From Akkermansiaceae bacterium (GTDB taxonomy: Bacteria; Verrucomicrobiota; Verrucomicrobiia; Verrucomicrobiales; Akkermansiaceae), in NCBI GenBank assembly GCA_019634595.1, contig JAHCBC010000002.1:1054001-1118000 (forward strand): a stretch of DNA of 64,000 nt, read 5' to 3'. The notes beneath the pieces were generated by a model. That model searched no databases. It was not told the DNA's origin and saw nothing but the letters and a program-made list of their open reading frames with translations. The first letter of the stretch is position 1; each line of letters begins with the position of its first letter. The position numbers and the translations under genes are program-made. Positions 47,268 through 56,160 of this stretch are shown in pieces.

Positions 47268-49256
47268 TCACATTTTCGCGAACACCAGTCCGGTGCGCGA
47301 TGGAATATAGACATGGAGCCGGCCATCCGCATCCACCGGATAGTCGAATGAGTGATCGACCCGGCCGTGGCCGCCGAAGACCCGTGCGTCGCTGTCCAGG
47401 ACGAGTTTCCGCGTTTCCGTCCCGGGGACGGCGAAGGTGAAATCGAAGACGGATTGGCTGACGGAGAAGCTCAGGACGAAGACGAGGTTCGCCCGCTCGA
47501 AGCAGAGGATCTTCCGCTCCCGGTCCACATGGAGATGCTGTGCGGGGGCGGCGGCGAGCAGGTCCGTCTCTTTGGCCAGGGTGATGAGCGCGCGGTCGAA
47601 GTCGGACAGCCAGTGGTATTTCAGCTCCGGGTTGTCCATCAGCGACCACTGTCTGCGGCAGTAGTGGTAGGACCAGCCGTTGCCCTCCCGCGGGAAGTCG
47701 ATCCACTCCGGATGGCCGAACTCGTTGCCCATGAAATTCAGCCAGCCCTCACCTCCCACGGCCAGGGTGATCAGGCGGATGAGCTTGTGGATGGCGATGC
47801 CGCGCTCCACCACCGGGCTGCGGTCCTCCAGGCCCATGTGGTGGTACATGTCCTGGTCCATCAGGCGGAAGGCGAGGGTCTTGTCCCCCACCAGCGCCTG
47901 GTCGTGGCTTTCCGCGTAGGCGATGGTTTTTTCCCCGTACCGCCGGTTCGCAAGGATGCCGAAGATCTCATCCATGTCCCAGTCCTCGTCGCGGCTGTGT
48001 TTCAGCAGCTTGATCCAGTGGTCCGGGATGCCCATGGCGAGGCGGTGGGTGAAGCCGATGCCGCCGTCCTCCAGCGGCTTGCAGAGGCCGGGCATGCCGG
48101 ACATGTCCTCCGCCACCACGATCGCGCCCGGTTTGATCTCCCGGATGAGCTGGTTGGCGAGCTGGAGGTAGAGGATGGCGTCGCCGTCCGCATCCGCACC
48201 GAAGTAGTCGTCGTAGGTGTTGAACGCCTTGTCGCCGCGGGAGTGGTAGAGCATCGAGGTCACGCCATCGAAGCGGAAGCCGTCGAAGCGGAACTCCTCC
48301 AGCCAGTAGCGGAGATTGGAGAGCAGGAACTGGCGGACCTCCGGCTTTCCGTAGTCGAAGCATTTCGAGTCCCACAGCGGGTGGTCGCCGCGTTCCCCCG
48401 CATGGAAATACTGGTTCCCGGAGCCGTCGAAGTCGCTCAGTCCCTCCGCGGTGTTTTTCACCGCATGGGAGTGGACGACGTCCAGCAGGACCGCCAGGCC
48501 CATGCCGTGGGCGGTGTCGATGAGGTATTTCAGGTCCTCCGGGGTGCCGAAGCGGGAGCAGGCGGCGAAGAAAGAGGAGACGTGGTAGCCGAAGGAGCCG
48601 TAGTAGGGATGCTCCTGCACCGCCATGATCTGCACGGCATTGTAGCCTGCCTTGACGATGCGCGGCAGGATGCCGTCCGCGAACTCCCGGTAGGTGTGGA
48701 CGCGCGCCTCCTCCCCGGCCATGCCGACGTGCGTTTCATAAATCAGGGGAGCACCAACCGTGGAGGGATCGAATCCGTTTTTCCATTCGTAGGCCTGGGG
48801 CGGGTTCCAGATCTGGCCGCTGAAGTCATTGGTGGAGGGATCCTGGACCGCGCGGCGGATGCAGGCGGGGATCCGGTCGCGGCGGCTGCCGTCCGCACCG
48901 ATGACGTGCAGCTTCACCCGCTGCCCGTGCTGGAGCGCGTCACCCGGCAGGCGGAGCTGCCAGACGCCGCCGCTGGACGGGGCGAGGGGGTGGCTTTCCC
49001 GGTTCCAGCCGTTGAAGTCGCCGGTGAGGAAGACGCCTTTCGCCGCCGGAGCCCACTCGCGGACCATCCACTGGTTGGACGCCGCATTGTGGAGGATGCC
49101 GGAAAATTTGTGGCCGGTGGCGTAGGCGGGCAGGGAGCCGGAGGTGCGCCGGATGTCCGCGAGGGTTGCCGCGAAGTGGTTCATCCTGCCCTCGATGGCG
49201 GCTAGGTGGGGGGTCAGCCAAGGATCGTCACGAACGAGTTTGGGAGCTTCCGACAT
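47268..49256 (-). CDS. glgB: 1,4-alpha-glucan branching enzyme (GH13, eukaryote-like type)
   Basis: 662 residues from ATG 49256. An N-terminal CBM48-type domain (WMVREWAPAAKGVFLTGDFNGWN) is followed by the GH13 barrel: VVHSHAVKNTAEGL, the nucleophile region GFRFDGVTSMLYHSRG (Asp about 330), VVAEDMSGMP (acid/base Glu about 380) and AYAESHDQALVGDK (His-Asp about 450). The SMLY-H motif and lack of the long bacterial N-terminal extension place it near the GH13_8 (plant/animal-like) branching enzymes. It makes alpha-1,6 branches in glycogen. Other glycogen genes are not in the window. Confidence 0.9.
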   Translation of the reverse strand: MSEAPKLVRDDPWLTPHLAAIEGRMNHFAATLADIRRTSGSLPAYATGHKFSGILHNAASNQWMVREWAPAAKGVFLTGDFNGWNRESHPLAPSSGGVWQLRLPGDALQHGQRVKLHVIGADGSRRDRIPACIRRAVQDPSTNDFSGQIWNPPQAYEWKNGFDPSTVGAPLIYETHVGMAGEEARVHTYREFADGILPRIVKAGYNAVQIMAVQEHPYYGSFGYHVSSFFAACSRFGTPEDLKYLIDTAHGMGLAVLLDVVHSHAVKNTAEGLSDFDGSGNQYFHAGERGDHPLWDSKCFDYGKPEVRQFLLSNLRYWLEEFRFDGFRFDGVTSMLYHSRGDKAFNTYDDYFGADADGDAILYLQLANQLIREIKPGAIVVAEDMSGMPGLCKPLEDGGIGFTHRLAMGIPDHWIKLLKHSRDEDWDMDEIFGILANRRYGEKTIAYAESHDQALVGDKTLAFRLMDQDMYHHMGLEDRSPVVERGIAIHKLIRLITLAVGGEGWLNFMGNEFGHPEWIDFPREGNGWSYHYCRRQWSLMDNPELKYHWLSDFDRALITLAKETDLLAAAPAQHLHVDRERKILCFERANLVFVLSFSVSQSVFDFTFAVPGTETRKLVLDSDARVFGGHGRVDHSFDYPVDADGRLHVYIPSRTGLVFAKM

Positions 49257-49383
49257 CGGTGGAGACCATGCCGTTTCCGGATGGGGGCGGAAAGGCAAAT
49301 GTACGGGAAATGCGGATCAACCCGGCATGGGAAATGCCGCTTATTAGCTTGGAACGGCGGTGCGGAAGCCTAGGTTGGCGGGC

Positions 49384-51057
49384 ATGTCGGAATTCGGGTT
49401 GGATCTGTTCATCGTCGGCGTCTATTTCGCGGTCATCATCGGCATTGGCCTGTACGCGGCCAGGGGGCAGAAAACGATGGAGTCCTACGCGCTGGGCGAC
49501 CGCTCCATGCCATGGTGGGCGGTGCTCGCCTCGATCCTCGCTTCGGAGATCTCCGCCGGCACGTTCCTCGGCACGCCCGGGGAGGGGTTCGCGAAGCGGA
49601 ATTTCATCTACGCCCAGCTTGTCATCGGCACCATCCTCGCCCGGTTGCTGGTCGCCGCCATTTTCATCAAGCCGTTCTACAAATACAACGTCGTCAGCAT
49701 CTATGAGTTCCTGGAGATCCGCTTCGGCCGCCTGACCCGGAGGCTGGCGTCCTTTGTGTTCCTGCTGACCCGCTCCCTGGCCAGCGGTTCGCGGATCTTC
49801 GTCGCGGCCATCCTGCTGGTGCTGGCGTGGGAGGTGGTCCATCCGGAATTCATGGCCATGCCGAAGGAGGAACGCTTCGTGCAGGAGATGTTCATCTACG
49901 CGGGGGCGGTGGTGCTCATCACCTTCCTGACCGCCATCTACACCACCCTCGGCGGGATCAAGGCCGTGGTCTGGACGGACCTCATCCAGGTTTCCCTGAT
50001 GTTCGGTGCGGCGTTCTACGTGTTCTTCTGGCTGCTCGGGAAAACCGGTGGCTGGGAAGGTTTCGCCTCATCGGTCGCCACGCCGGTGGCGATCGATACG
50101 GGTATCCGTGAGGATCACAAATCGATCGGCGAATCCATCTACTTCATCCTGTCCCAGGAATACACGATCTGGGCCGCATTGCTCGGTTCCATCTTCACCA
50201 CCCTCGCCACCCACGGCACCGACCAGGACATGGTGCAGCGCATGCTTACCTCCAAGGACGCGAAAAAAGGCCAGCGGGCCGTCATCGTCTCCGGTCTGGT
50301 GGACCTGCCGGTGGTGGTCGGTTTCCTCGCCATCGGCATCCTCATCTACCGCTTCTACGAGATGAACCCGACGCGCGCCCCCGAAGGGGATCCCGGGATC
50401 TTCGCCTGGTTCATGGTCCATGACCTCACGCCGGGCCTGCGGGGCCTCATTGCCGCCGGTCTCTTCGCCACCGCGATGGGTTCGCTCTCCACCGCACTCA
50501 ACGCACTGGCGACCACCTACACGAAGGACTGGCACGTCGGCGTGTTCCGGCCGCATGCCACCTCGGAGGAACAGATGAAAGCCGCGAAGAAGGCCACGGT
50601 GGTGTTCTCCGTGCTCCTGGCGCTCATCGGCATCGGCACCGCCTTCGTGAAGCTGAAGAACCCGGAGCTGCGCATCATCCCGATCGTCCTTGGTTCCTTC
50701 GGCTACACCTATGGTTCGTTGCTGGGGATTTTCCTTGTGGGCATGCTCACGAAGAAGCGGGGCACCTGCACCGGCAACCTCATCGCCATGCTCAGCGGCT
50801 TCCTGGTGGTCGGCTTGCTGACGAATCTGCCGAACGACATCTGGAAGATGATCACCGGCGGGGAGATGTACAAGAATCCTCCGTGGCTGCCGATGATCTC
50901 GTTCACGTGGCGGATCATGGCGGGCACTCTGGTGACCGTGGGAGTCGCGCTTTGCTTCCCCATTCCGCGCGGGTGGAGGAAGCGGAAACGGAAACCGGAG
51001 TTCACTGCGGGACCGACCACTGTTCTAGTGAATACGGTGGACGTCGTAGATCGTTGA
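49384..51057 (+). CDS. Sodium:solute symporter (SSS family)
   Basis: 557 residues from ATG 49384 with about 13-14 membrane segments. The family pattern is clear: AARGQKTMESYALGDRSMPWW early, SILASEISAGTFLGTPGEG (helix 2, substrate/sodium site), FIYAGAVVLITFLTAIYTTLGG, TLATHGTDQDMVQRML and GLFATAMGSLSTALNALATTY with the conserved S-x-S-T-x-x-N. It probably imports a sugar or organic acid with sodium; the solute is not readable. It is the last gene before the putative origin region. Confidence 0.88.
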   Translation: MSEFGLDLFIVGVYFAVIIGIGLYAARGQKTMESYALGDRSMPWWAVLASILASEISAGTFLGTPGEGFAKRNFIYAQLVIGTILARLLVAAIFIKPFYKYNVVSIYEFLEIRFGRLTRRLASFVFLLTRSLASGSRIFVAAILLVLAWEVVHPEFMAMPKEERFVQEMFIYAGAVVLITFLTAIYTTLGGIKAVVWTDLIQVSLMFGAAFYVFFWLLGKTGGWEGFASSVATPVAIDTGIREDHKSIGESIYFILSQEYTIWAALLGSIFTTLATHGTDQDMVQRMLTSKDAKKGQRAVIVSGLVDLPVVVGFLAIGILIYRFYEMNPTRAPEGDPGIFAWFMVHDLTPGLRGLIAAGLFATAMGSLSTALNALATTYTKDWHVGVFRPHATSEEQMKAAKKATVVFSVLLALIGIGTAFVKLKNPELRIIPIVLGSFGYTYGSLLGIFLVGMLTKKRGTCTGNLIAMLSGFLVVGLLTNLPNDIWKMITGGEMYKNPPWLPMISFTWRIMAGTLVTVGVALCFPIPRGWRKRKRKPEFTAGPTTVLVNTVDVVDR

Positions 51058-51410
51058 AGAACCTTGGGATCCGCGCCGGTGGTTGCCTGACGGCCCGCCC
51101 GCTTGCTCATTGAATGGCGAATCCGTCACATGCAGGATTCTCTCTGTTAGAGATTTACGCGAAGGGATCGGAGTTTGAAGACCTTGATGCTTTGGTTTGC
51201 TTTAGTATCCGGGAGATCAAGTTTTAAAAAAATTTAGCCGTGGAACGCTTGTGGAATGCCGGACTCCAGCAGGTGTCCTGAATGGGTTTTCTAAAAAAAT
51301 TTTCCCTGTGCCGGATGGGTCTGCATGATGGTGCCCCAGCAGCGCTCGAGGGGCTTCCGAAACGAAGCGTGCGCCGCAAAGAAACTCAAAATTTTTCATA
51401 CCAAAGCATC
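51058..51410. other. Non-coding region upstream of dnaA, putative oriC
   Basis: 353 bp without a supported gene directly upstream of dnaA. It contains two A-tract blocks (TTTTAAAAAAATTTA at 51222-51236 and TAAAAAAATTTT at 51292-51303) that stand out from the GC-rich surroundings. Beside the first lie two direct repeats one helical turn apart, GTGGAACGC (51240-51248) and GTGGAATGC (51251-51259), which resemble degenerate DnaA boxes (TGTGGATAA on this strand). No perfect DnaA box is present, so the origin call is tentative. Confidence 0.4.
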
Positions 51411-52850
51411 ATGTTGGAAGGGCAGGGAGTATCGGTCGAAGAGAATGATCTAACAGGATACTCCGATGAGGGTTCCGCCGTACAGGGCGGTTGGGAGCGT
51501 GCGTGTGGGTTGCTGCGCTCGATGGTCGGCAATGATGCTTTCCAGCGTTGGTTCCGCGCCACCGAATGGCAGGGGCTGGAGGATGGTGTGGGCACGGTGG
51601 CCGTTCCGGGTGAGATCCACCAGGTCTGGATCGAGACGAATTACATGCCGGAGCTGAACATGGCGTTGAGCCAGGCTTTCGCTGATCTGCGCGAGGTGAA
51701 GGTGGTGGTGGGTGGAGCCTCCCCGGAGGCACCGGAGTCCGCCGCACCTGAAGCAGGGGAGTTTGTTTATCGGGCGCCGGCGAAGACCGCGGAAGAACAG
51801 GGTGAGGCACTGGAGCGCCGCATCAAGAATGCGGGGCTGAATCCTTCGTTCCGGTTCTCCAACTTCGTGGTCGGTGGCAACAGCCAGTTCGCCCATGCGG
51901 CGTGCGAGGCGGTGGCGAAGAAATCCGGCATCGGCTACAACCCGCTCTTCATCTACGGCGGTCCCGGTCTCGGCAAGACCCACCTCATGCAGGCGGTCGG
52001 CCATGAGCTGTTGCGCCGCAACCCGACCTCCCGGGTGATCTACCTCACCTGCGAGAAGTTCACCAACGAGTTCATCGATGCGGTCCGCAAGGGTGACATC
52101 GAGAAGTTCCGCCGCCGCTACCGCAGCTCCGACGTCCTGCTCATCGACGACGTCCAGTTCCTGGCCGGCAAGGACCGCTCCCAGGAGGAGTTTTTCCATA
52201 CGTTCAACACCCTGCTGGACGGCCGCAACCAGGTGGTCCTCACCTGCGACCGCCCGGCCTGCGAGATCAAGAGCCTGGAGCCACGCCTCGTTTCCCGCTT
52301 CGAGTGCGGTCTCACCGTCGAGATCCAGCCGCCGCTCATGGAAACGCGGATGGCCATCCTCAAGAAGAAGGTCGCCGACTGGAAGGTGCGCGTGGACGAG
52401 ACCGTGCTGGGATTCCTCGCCGAAAGGATCCGCACCAACGTCCGCCGCCTGGAAGGCGCGCTGATGCGGGTGGCCACCTACGCCTCCCTGGCCGGGGAAT
52501 CCGTCGGTGTGGAGAAGGTGGAGCACCTCCTGAAGGACCTGCTCCGTGAAGAAGCGGGCCGGCAGGTGACCATCGACTCCATCCAGAAAGCCGTCGCCGA
52601 GCACTTCGACGTCCGGGTGGCGGACATGACCAGCCGCCGCCGTCCGGCGAGCATCGCCTTTCCCCGCCAGGTGGCCATGTATCTCAGCCGGAGCATGACG
52701 AAGGTCTCGCTGATGGAGATCGGCGAGCAATTCGGCGGACGGGACCACGGGACCGTCATCCATGCCTGCAAAAAGGTGGCTGGCCGGATGAAGGAGGAGG
52801 GCGAGGTCAGGCAGGTCGTGGACCGGATCGAGGCCCAGCTCCGGCGCTGA
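51411..52850 (+). CDS. dnaA: Chromosomal replication initiator protein DnaA
   Basis: 479 residues from ATG 51411 (an in-frame ATG at 51282 would run into the A-tract region). Domain I covers about 20-100 (WERACGLLRSMVGNDAFQRWF) and a short acidic/alanine linker about 105-145. The AAA+ domain III starts at NPSFRFSNFVVGGNS with Walker A GPGLGKTH (about 184-191), Walker B LLIDDVQF (about 243-250) and sensor VLTCDRPACEI. Domain IV ends with the DnaA signature GGRDHGTVIHACKKV (about 441-455) that binds DnaA boxes. DnaA opens the replication origin. dnaN follows. Confidence 0.97.
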   Translation: MLEGQGVSVEENDLTGYSDEGSAVQGGWERACGLLRSMVGNDAFQRWFRATEWQGLEDGVGTVAVPGEIHQVWIETNYMPELNMALSQAFADLREVKVVVGGASPEAPESAAPEAGEFVYRAPAKTAEEQGEALERRIKNAGLNPSFRFSNFVVGGNSQFAHAACEAVAKKSGIGYNPLFIYGGPGLGKTHLMQAVGHELLRRNPTSRVIYLTCEKFTNEFIDAVRKGDIEKFRRRYRSSDVLLIDDVQFLAGKDRSQEEFFHTFNTLLDGRNQVVLTCDRPACEIKSLEPRLVSRFECGLTVEIQPPLMETRMAILKKKVADWKVRVDETVLGFLAERIRTNVRRLEGALMRVATYASLAGESVGVEKVEHLLKDLLREEAGRQVTIDSIQKAVAEHFDVRVADMTSRRRPASIAFPRQVAMYLSRSMTKVSLMEIGEQFGGRDHGTVIHACKKVAGRMKEEGEVRQVVDRIEAQLRR

Positions 52851-52926
52851 GCCGGGGGGATGCCGGAGGACGCGGAAGTACCTCCGGATTTCCAACAGAA
52901 GACTTGCCAAGAAAGGTTGAAAACGG

Positions 52927-52956
52927 AAACTACGGGCCAACTCGATCCGTAGTTTT
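52927..52956 (+). promoter_or_regulatory. Hairpin between dnaA and dnaN
   Basis: AAACTACGG (52927-52935) pairs perfectly with CCGTAGTTT (52947-52955) over an 11-nt loop, and the right arm ends in TTTTCTCT just 7 bp before the dnaN ATG. It could be a weak terminator or attenuator of dnaA, or a structure near the dnaN ribosome site. Confidence 0.5.
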
Positions 52957-52962
52957 CTCTCC

Positions 52963-54060
52963 ATGAAGTTCCGTATTTCCAAGGAAGCGTTCCTCGATGG
53001 CCTGCAGAAGGTCCAACACGTCGTGAGCTCGCGCACGACCCTCCCGATTCTTTCCAACGTGCTGCTGGTGGCCAAGGGAGGCCGCCTGCAGTTCACCACG
53101 ACGGACCTGGATGTGGGGATCACCGGATCCGTGGAAGCGCAGATCGAGAAGGAAGGTGCGACCACGCTTCCCGCCAAGCGCCTCGTGAGCATCGTCCGCG
53201 AGCTTCCGTCCAGCGAGGTCGAGGTGTCCGTGGATTCGAAGAACCACGCGGAAATCAAGAGCGGTCCTTCCCGTTTCAAGATCATCGGCCTGGGTGAAGC
53301 GGAATTCCCGCCGCTGCCGGACTTCGAGGGAGCGAAAACCTTCAAGATCCCCCAGAAGGATCTCCGCGACGGCCTGAAGAAGACTTCCTACGCGATCTCC
53401 ACGGACGAGACCCGCTACGTCCTCAACGGCATCTTCGCCTCCTTCCGCGAGGGCAAGCTGACCCTGGTGGCCACCGATGGCCGCCGCCTCGCCATGGTCG
53501 ATACGGATCTCGAGTTCCCGGCCTCCCATGAGACGGACGTCATCATCCCGACCAAGGCGGTGCAGGAACTGCAGCGTCTGCTCGGTGACGAGGGCGACGT
53601 GATCGTGAAGCTCAGCGACAACCAGATTTCCTTCCAGGTCGGCGACAACTTCCTCGCCAGCAAGCTCATCGAGGGCAACTACCCGAACTACCGCCAGGTC
53701 ATCCCCGGCGACAGCAACGAGCGGGTCATCATCGCCCGTGAGGCGCTTCTCGAAACCGTGCGCCGCGTTTCCCTCCTGTCCTCCGACAAGTCGAACTCGG
53801 TCAAAATGGTCTTCAGCGAGAACAACATCCAGATCACCGCGAACTCCCCGGACGTTGGTGAGGCGGAGGAGTCGATGGATGTGGCCTACAACGGCCCGCG
53901 CATCCAGATCGCCTTCAACCCGGAGTTCCTCCAGGCCCCGCTGCGCGCCCTGGACAGCAACGACGTCTATCTCGACCTCATCGATGAGATGAGCCCCGGC
54001 GTCCTGCGCATCGAGGGTTCCTTCCTCTACGTGCTGATGCCGATGCGCGTCACGTCCTGA
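52963..54060 (+). CDS. dnaN: DNA polymerase III sliding clamp, beta subunit
   Basis: 365 residues, normal length. Three clamp domains are readable: domain I from MKFRISKEAFLDGLQKVQHVVSSRTTLPILSNVLL, domain II from KTFKIPQKDLRDGLKKTSYAIS with GIFASFREGKLTLVATDGRRLA, and domain III from NERVIIAREALLETVRRVSLLSSDKSNSVKM. The C-terminus ends VLMPMRVTS, matching the usual M-P-M-R hydrophobic-cleft ending. It tethers polymerase III to DNA. Second gene after dnaA, separated by 112 bp with a hairpin. Confidence 0.97.
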   Translation: MKFRISKEAFLDGLQKVQHVVSSRTTLPILSNVLLVAKGGRLQFTTTDLDVGITGSVEAQIEKEGATTLPAKRLVSIVRELPSSEVEVSVDSKNHAEIKSGPSRFKIIGLGEAEFPPLPDFEGAKTFKIPQKDLRDGLKKTSYAISTDETRYVLNGIFASFREGKLTLVATDGRRLAMVDTDLEFPASHETDVIIPTKAVQELQRLLGDEGDVIVKLSDNQISFQVGDNFLASKLIEGNYPNYRQVIPGDSNERVIIAREALLETVRRVSLLSSDKSNSVKMVFSENNIQITANSPDVGEAEESMDVAYNGPRIQIAFNPEFLQAPLRALDSNDVYLDLIDEMSPGVLRIEGSFLYVLMPMRVTS

Positions 54061-54087
54061 GGTTTTCCGCCTAGCTGACGATTCCCG

Positions 54088-54429
54088 ATGGAAGCTCCGC
54101 CCTCCGCCGCCGTGGTCCATGTTGATCCCGTCTGTCGGAAAAAGCGGAGCTTCTGGATTTGGAATATTGCGGTCGGTTTCCTTCTGATGATCCTTTCGCC
54201 TGTCGTCGCCATGGTGGCGACCATGAGCGGAATGAAAGGTGCCTTCAGGGCTCTCGGCGCGGGCGGAGGGGATGTGGATGCTCTTGGAGAACACATCGGG
54301 AACGTGTTGGTGGCGACGACGATCGAGTTTGGAATATCGGTGGTCATGTTCATCTGGCTGGTGATCGCCATCGTGCGGCTGTGTATGTTGGCCGCACCTA
54401 TGGGACCAAATCCGGGAGCAGCATTGTGA
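54088..54429 (+). CDS. MotA/TolQ/ExbB-like mini membrane protein
   Basis: 113 residues. After a short cytoplasmic N-terminus there are two membrane segments (about 25-48 and 80-100) separated by GMKGAFRALGAGGGDVDALGEHIGNVLVATT. This resembles the conserved proton-channel core of TolQ/ExbB/MotA proteins (G-x-x-x-A-F-x-x-L...D...L...I...A-L...T), but the outer parts are missing. Similar 100-115-residue proteins occur in PVC genomes. No ExbD/TolR partner is adjacent. Its stop overlaps the next gene's GTG (GTGA). Confidence 0.6.
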   Translation: MEAPPSAAVVHVDPVCRKKRSFWIWNIAVGFLLMILSPVVAMVATMSGMKGAFRALGAGGGDVDALGEHIGNVLVATTIEFGISVVMFIWLVIAIVRLCMLAAPMGPNPGAAL

Positions 54430-55532
54430 AACGGCTCGCGCTGTTTTTCGGATGTTGGCTGGCCTTGGTGGCGTCCGCGTCCGCGCATGTCGTCACCCAG
54501 CTCTATGCGGAGTCAAAGGGGACGCCGGAAGCATGGTCGATGGAGGTGCTTTTCGAGGCGGGCTTCGCCGTGCCCGCCATCCGTGAGGATCCCGTGGCCG
54601 CCGCGCCGGACCGCCAGTGGCTGCTGGACCGGGGACCGGAAGGATGGGCCGCGCTGCGCGCTGAAGCGGAGCGCTATCTGCGGGAGTGCCTGTCGGTGGA
54701 GGCAGCCGACCAAGCGGTGGAATGGAAGGCGACCTTCATCGATTTCGATTCGGATCCTCCGGCCTTTCCCGTCCTGCTCACGAACGGCGCCTACCTGCGG
54801 ATCCAGGTCGATCCCGTCGTTCCGCTGGCGGAGCCCGTCATCCTGAAATGGGCGGCGGGTGAGGGGCGTCCCACGTTCATCCTGAAAACCGCCGGGGCGG
54901 ACGGCGGCTACCTCACTTTGGAGCCGGGAGCGAGCGGGACGGTAGGGGGCGGCGTCGCGGAGGAACCGCAGACACGCGGTGCTTTGCTGACTTCATTCCG
55001 CCAGGGCTTCCTCCACGTCGTTCCCGAAGGCTGGGATCACGTCCTGTTTGTTCTCGGTCTTTTCTTCTACCGCAGGAAATGGCGTCCGCTTCTCAGCCAA
55101 TCGCTGGCCTTCACCGCCGCGCACACCGTCACGCTGGGACTGGCCGCTGCGGGCATCGTCAAGGTTTCGGGAAACTGGGTGGAGCCGGTCATCGCCTTGA
55201 GTTTGGTGGCGGTGGCGTTGGAAAACCTCCGCGCATCGAAGGAGGCGGACGGACGGCTGAGGCTGGCCATCGTCTTCGGCTTCGGGTTGATCCACGGGTT
55301 GGGTTTCGCAGGGGCGCTCTCTGTCTGGTTGAAGCCGGGAGAAGGGTTTTTGCCGTCCCTGTTGATGGCGAACCTTGGCGTCGAGGCCGCACAGGCGGCG
55401 TTGCTGGCGGGAGCGTGGATTCTCACCATCGGCTGGAACCGGACACCGGCGTATCGCTGGGTGCGTCTGGCCGCCTGCCTGGGCATCGCCGGCATCGGTT
55501 CGTGGTGGGCGTTCGAGCGGATCTTCGGCTGA
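54426..55532 (+). CDS. HupE/UreJ-family secreted/membrane protein
   Basis: 368 residues starting at GTG 54426, inside the preceding stop (GTGA overlap). A signal peptide (MKRLALFFGCWLALVASASA) is followed by an exported domain of about 160 residues (VVTQLYAESKGTPEAWSMEV...). A C-terminal six-helix HupE/UreJ_2 domain shows QGFLHVVPEGWDHVLFVLGL, AFTAAHTVTLGLAA and FGFGLIHGLGFAGAL. HupE/UreJ proteins are linked to nickel/cobalt transport in hydrogenase and urease clusters; no such enzymes are here, so a general metal-transport role is only inferred. Confidence 0.8.
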   Translation: MKRLALFFGCWLALVASASAHVVTQLYAESKGTPEAWSMEVLFEAGFAVPAIREDPVAAAPDRQWLLDRGPEGWAALRAEAERYLRECLSVEAADQAVEWKATFIDFDSDPPAFPVLLTNGAYLRIQVDPVVPLAEPVILKWAAGEGRPTFILKTAGADGGYLTLEPGASGTVGGGVAEEPQTRGALLTSFRQGFLHVVPEGWDHVLFVLGLFFYRRKWRPLLSQSLAFTAAHTVTLGLAAAGIVKVSGNWVEPVIALSLVAVALENLRASKEADGRLRLAIVFGFGLIHGLGFAGALSVWLKPGEGFLPSLLMANLGVEAAQAALLAGAWILTIGWNRTPAYRWVRLAACLGIAGIGSWWAFERIFG

Positions 55533-56129
55533 TCAGCCCTGGAGCGTTCTCAGCGATCCGCGGATGAGGATTTCCGTCGTCGCCGCAGGATCCGTGTCCA
55601 GCACCTTGCGGACCGCCTTGCGTGCATCCACCTGCTTGTAACCCAGGGCGATCAATGCCAGTTCGGCATCCGCGGCGGCGGCGCTGACGGACCCGGATGC
55701 GGCATCCGTCCAGGTATCGACCACGCCCACCTTGTCCTTCAGTTCCAGGACGATCCGTTCTGCGGTCTTTTTCCCCACGCCCTTGAGTTTGGAAAGCGCG
55801 GCGGTATCTCCCGCCACGACCGCTTGCTTGAACCGGTTCGGCTCCATGCCGCTGAGCACGGCGACCGCCATCGTCGGACCCACACCGCTCACCCGGTCGA
55901 TGAGAAGCAGGAAAATGTCCCGTTCCTCCTCGGTGGCGAAACCGAACAGCTTCTGGCCGAGCTGGCTGAAATGCAGGTGGGTGCGGAGATCCACCCGGGT
56001 GCCTTCGGAGGCGTGCAGCTTGTCGAAGGTGGAGAGCGGGACGAAAACCTCGTAACCCACACCACCCGCGTCCACCACCAGACGGTTCGGGTAGGCTTCG
56101 AGGACGGTTCCGCGCAATCGGGCGATCAT
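55533..56129 (-). CDS. ruvA: Holliday junction branch migration protein RuvA
   Basis: 198 residues from ATG 56129. Domain I MIARLRGTVLEAYPNRLVVDAGGVGYEVFVP is the OB-fold. Domain II carries two helix-hairpin-helix motifs (VSGVGPTMAVAVLSGM and LKGVGKKTAERIVLELKDK). Domain III is the C-terminal helical region that contacts RuvB (AELALIALGYKQVDARKAV). RuvA binds four-way junctions and recruits the RuvB motor. It abuts the HupE stop with no gap; ruvB and ruvC are not in the window. Confidence 0.95.
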   Translation of the reverse strand: MIARLRGTVLEAYPNRLVVDAGGVGYEVFVPLSTFDKLHASEGTRVDLRTHLHFSQLGQKLFGFATEEERDIFLLLIDRVSGVGPTMAVAVLSGMEPNRFKQAVVAGDTAALSKLKGVGKKTAERIVLELKDKVGVVDTWTDAASGSVSAAAADAELALIALGYKQVDARKAVRKVLDTDPAATTEILIRGSLRTLQG

Positions 56130-56160
56130 GCCGCAGAGTCTGCCGGAGCCCGCAGGAGCG

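Noticed and set aside
47352..49205. 617-residue antisense frame over glgB
   Set aside because: Same high-GC antisense effect; the glgB catalytic motifs are decisive.
51240..51259. Canonical DnaA boxes
   Set aside because: The 9-mers match TGTGGATAA at only 6 or fewer positions, so they are reported only as possible diverged boxes, not as confirmed ones.
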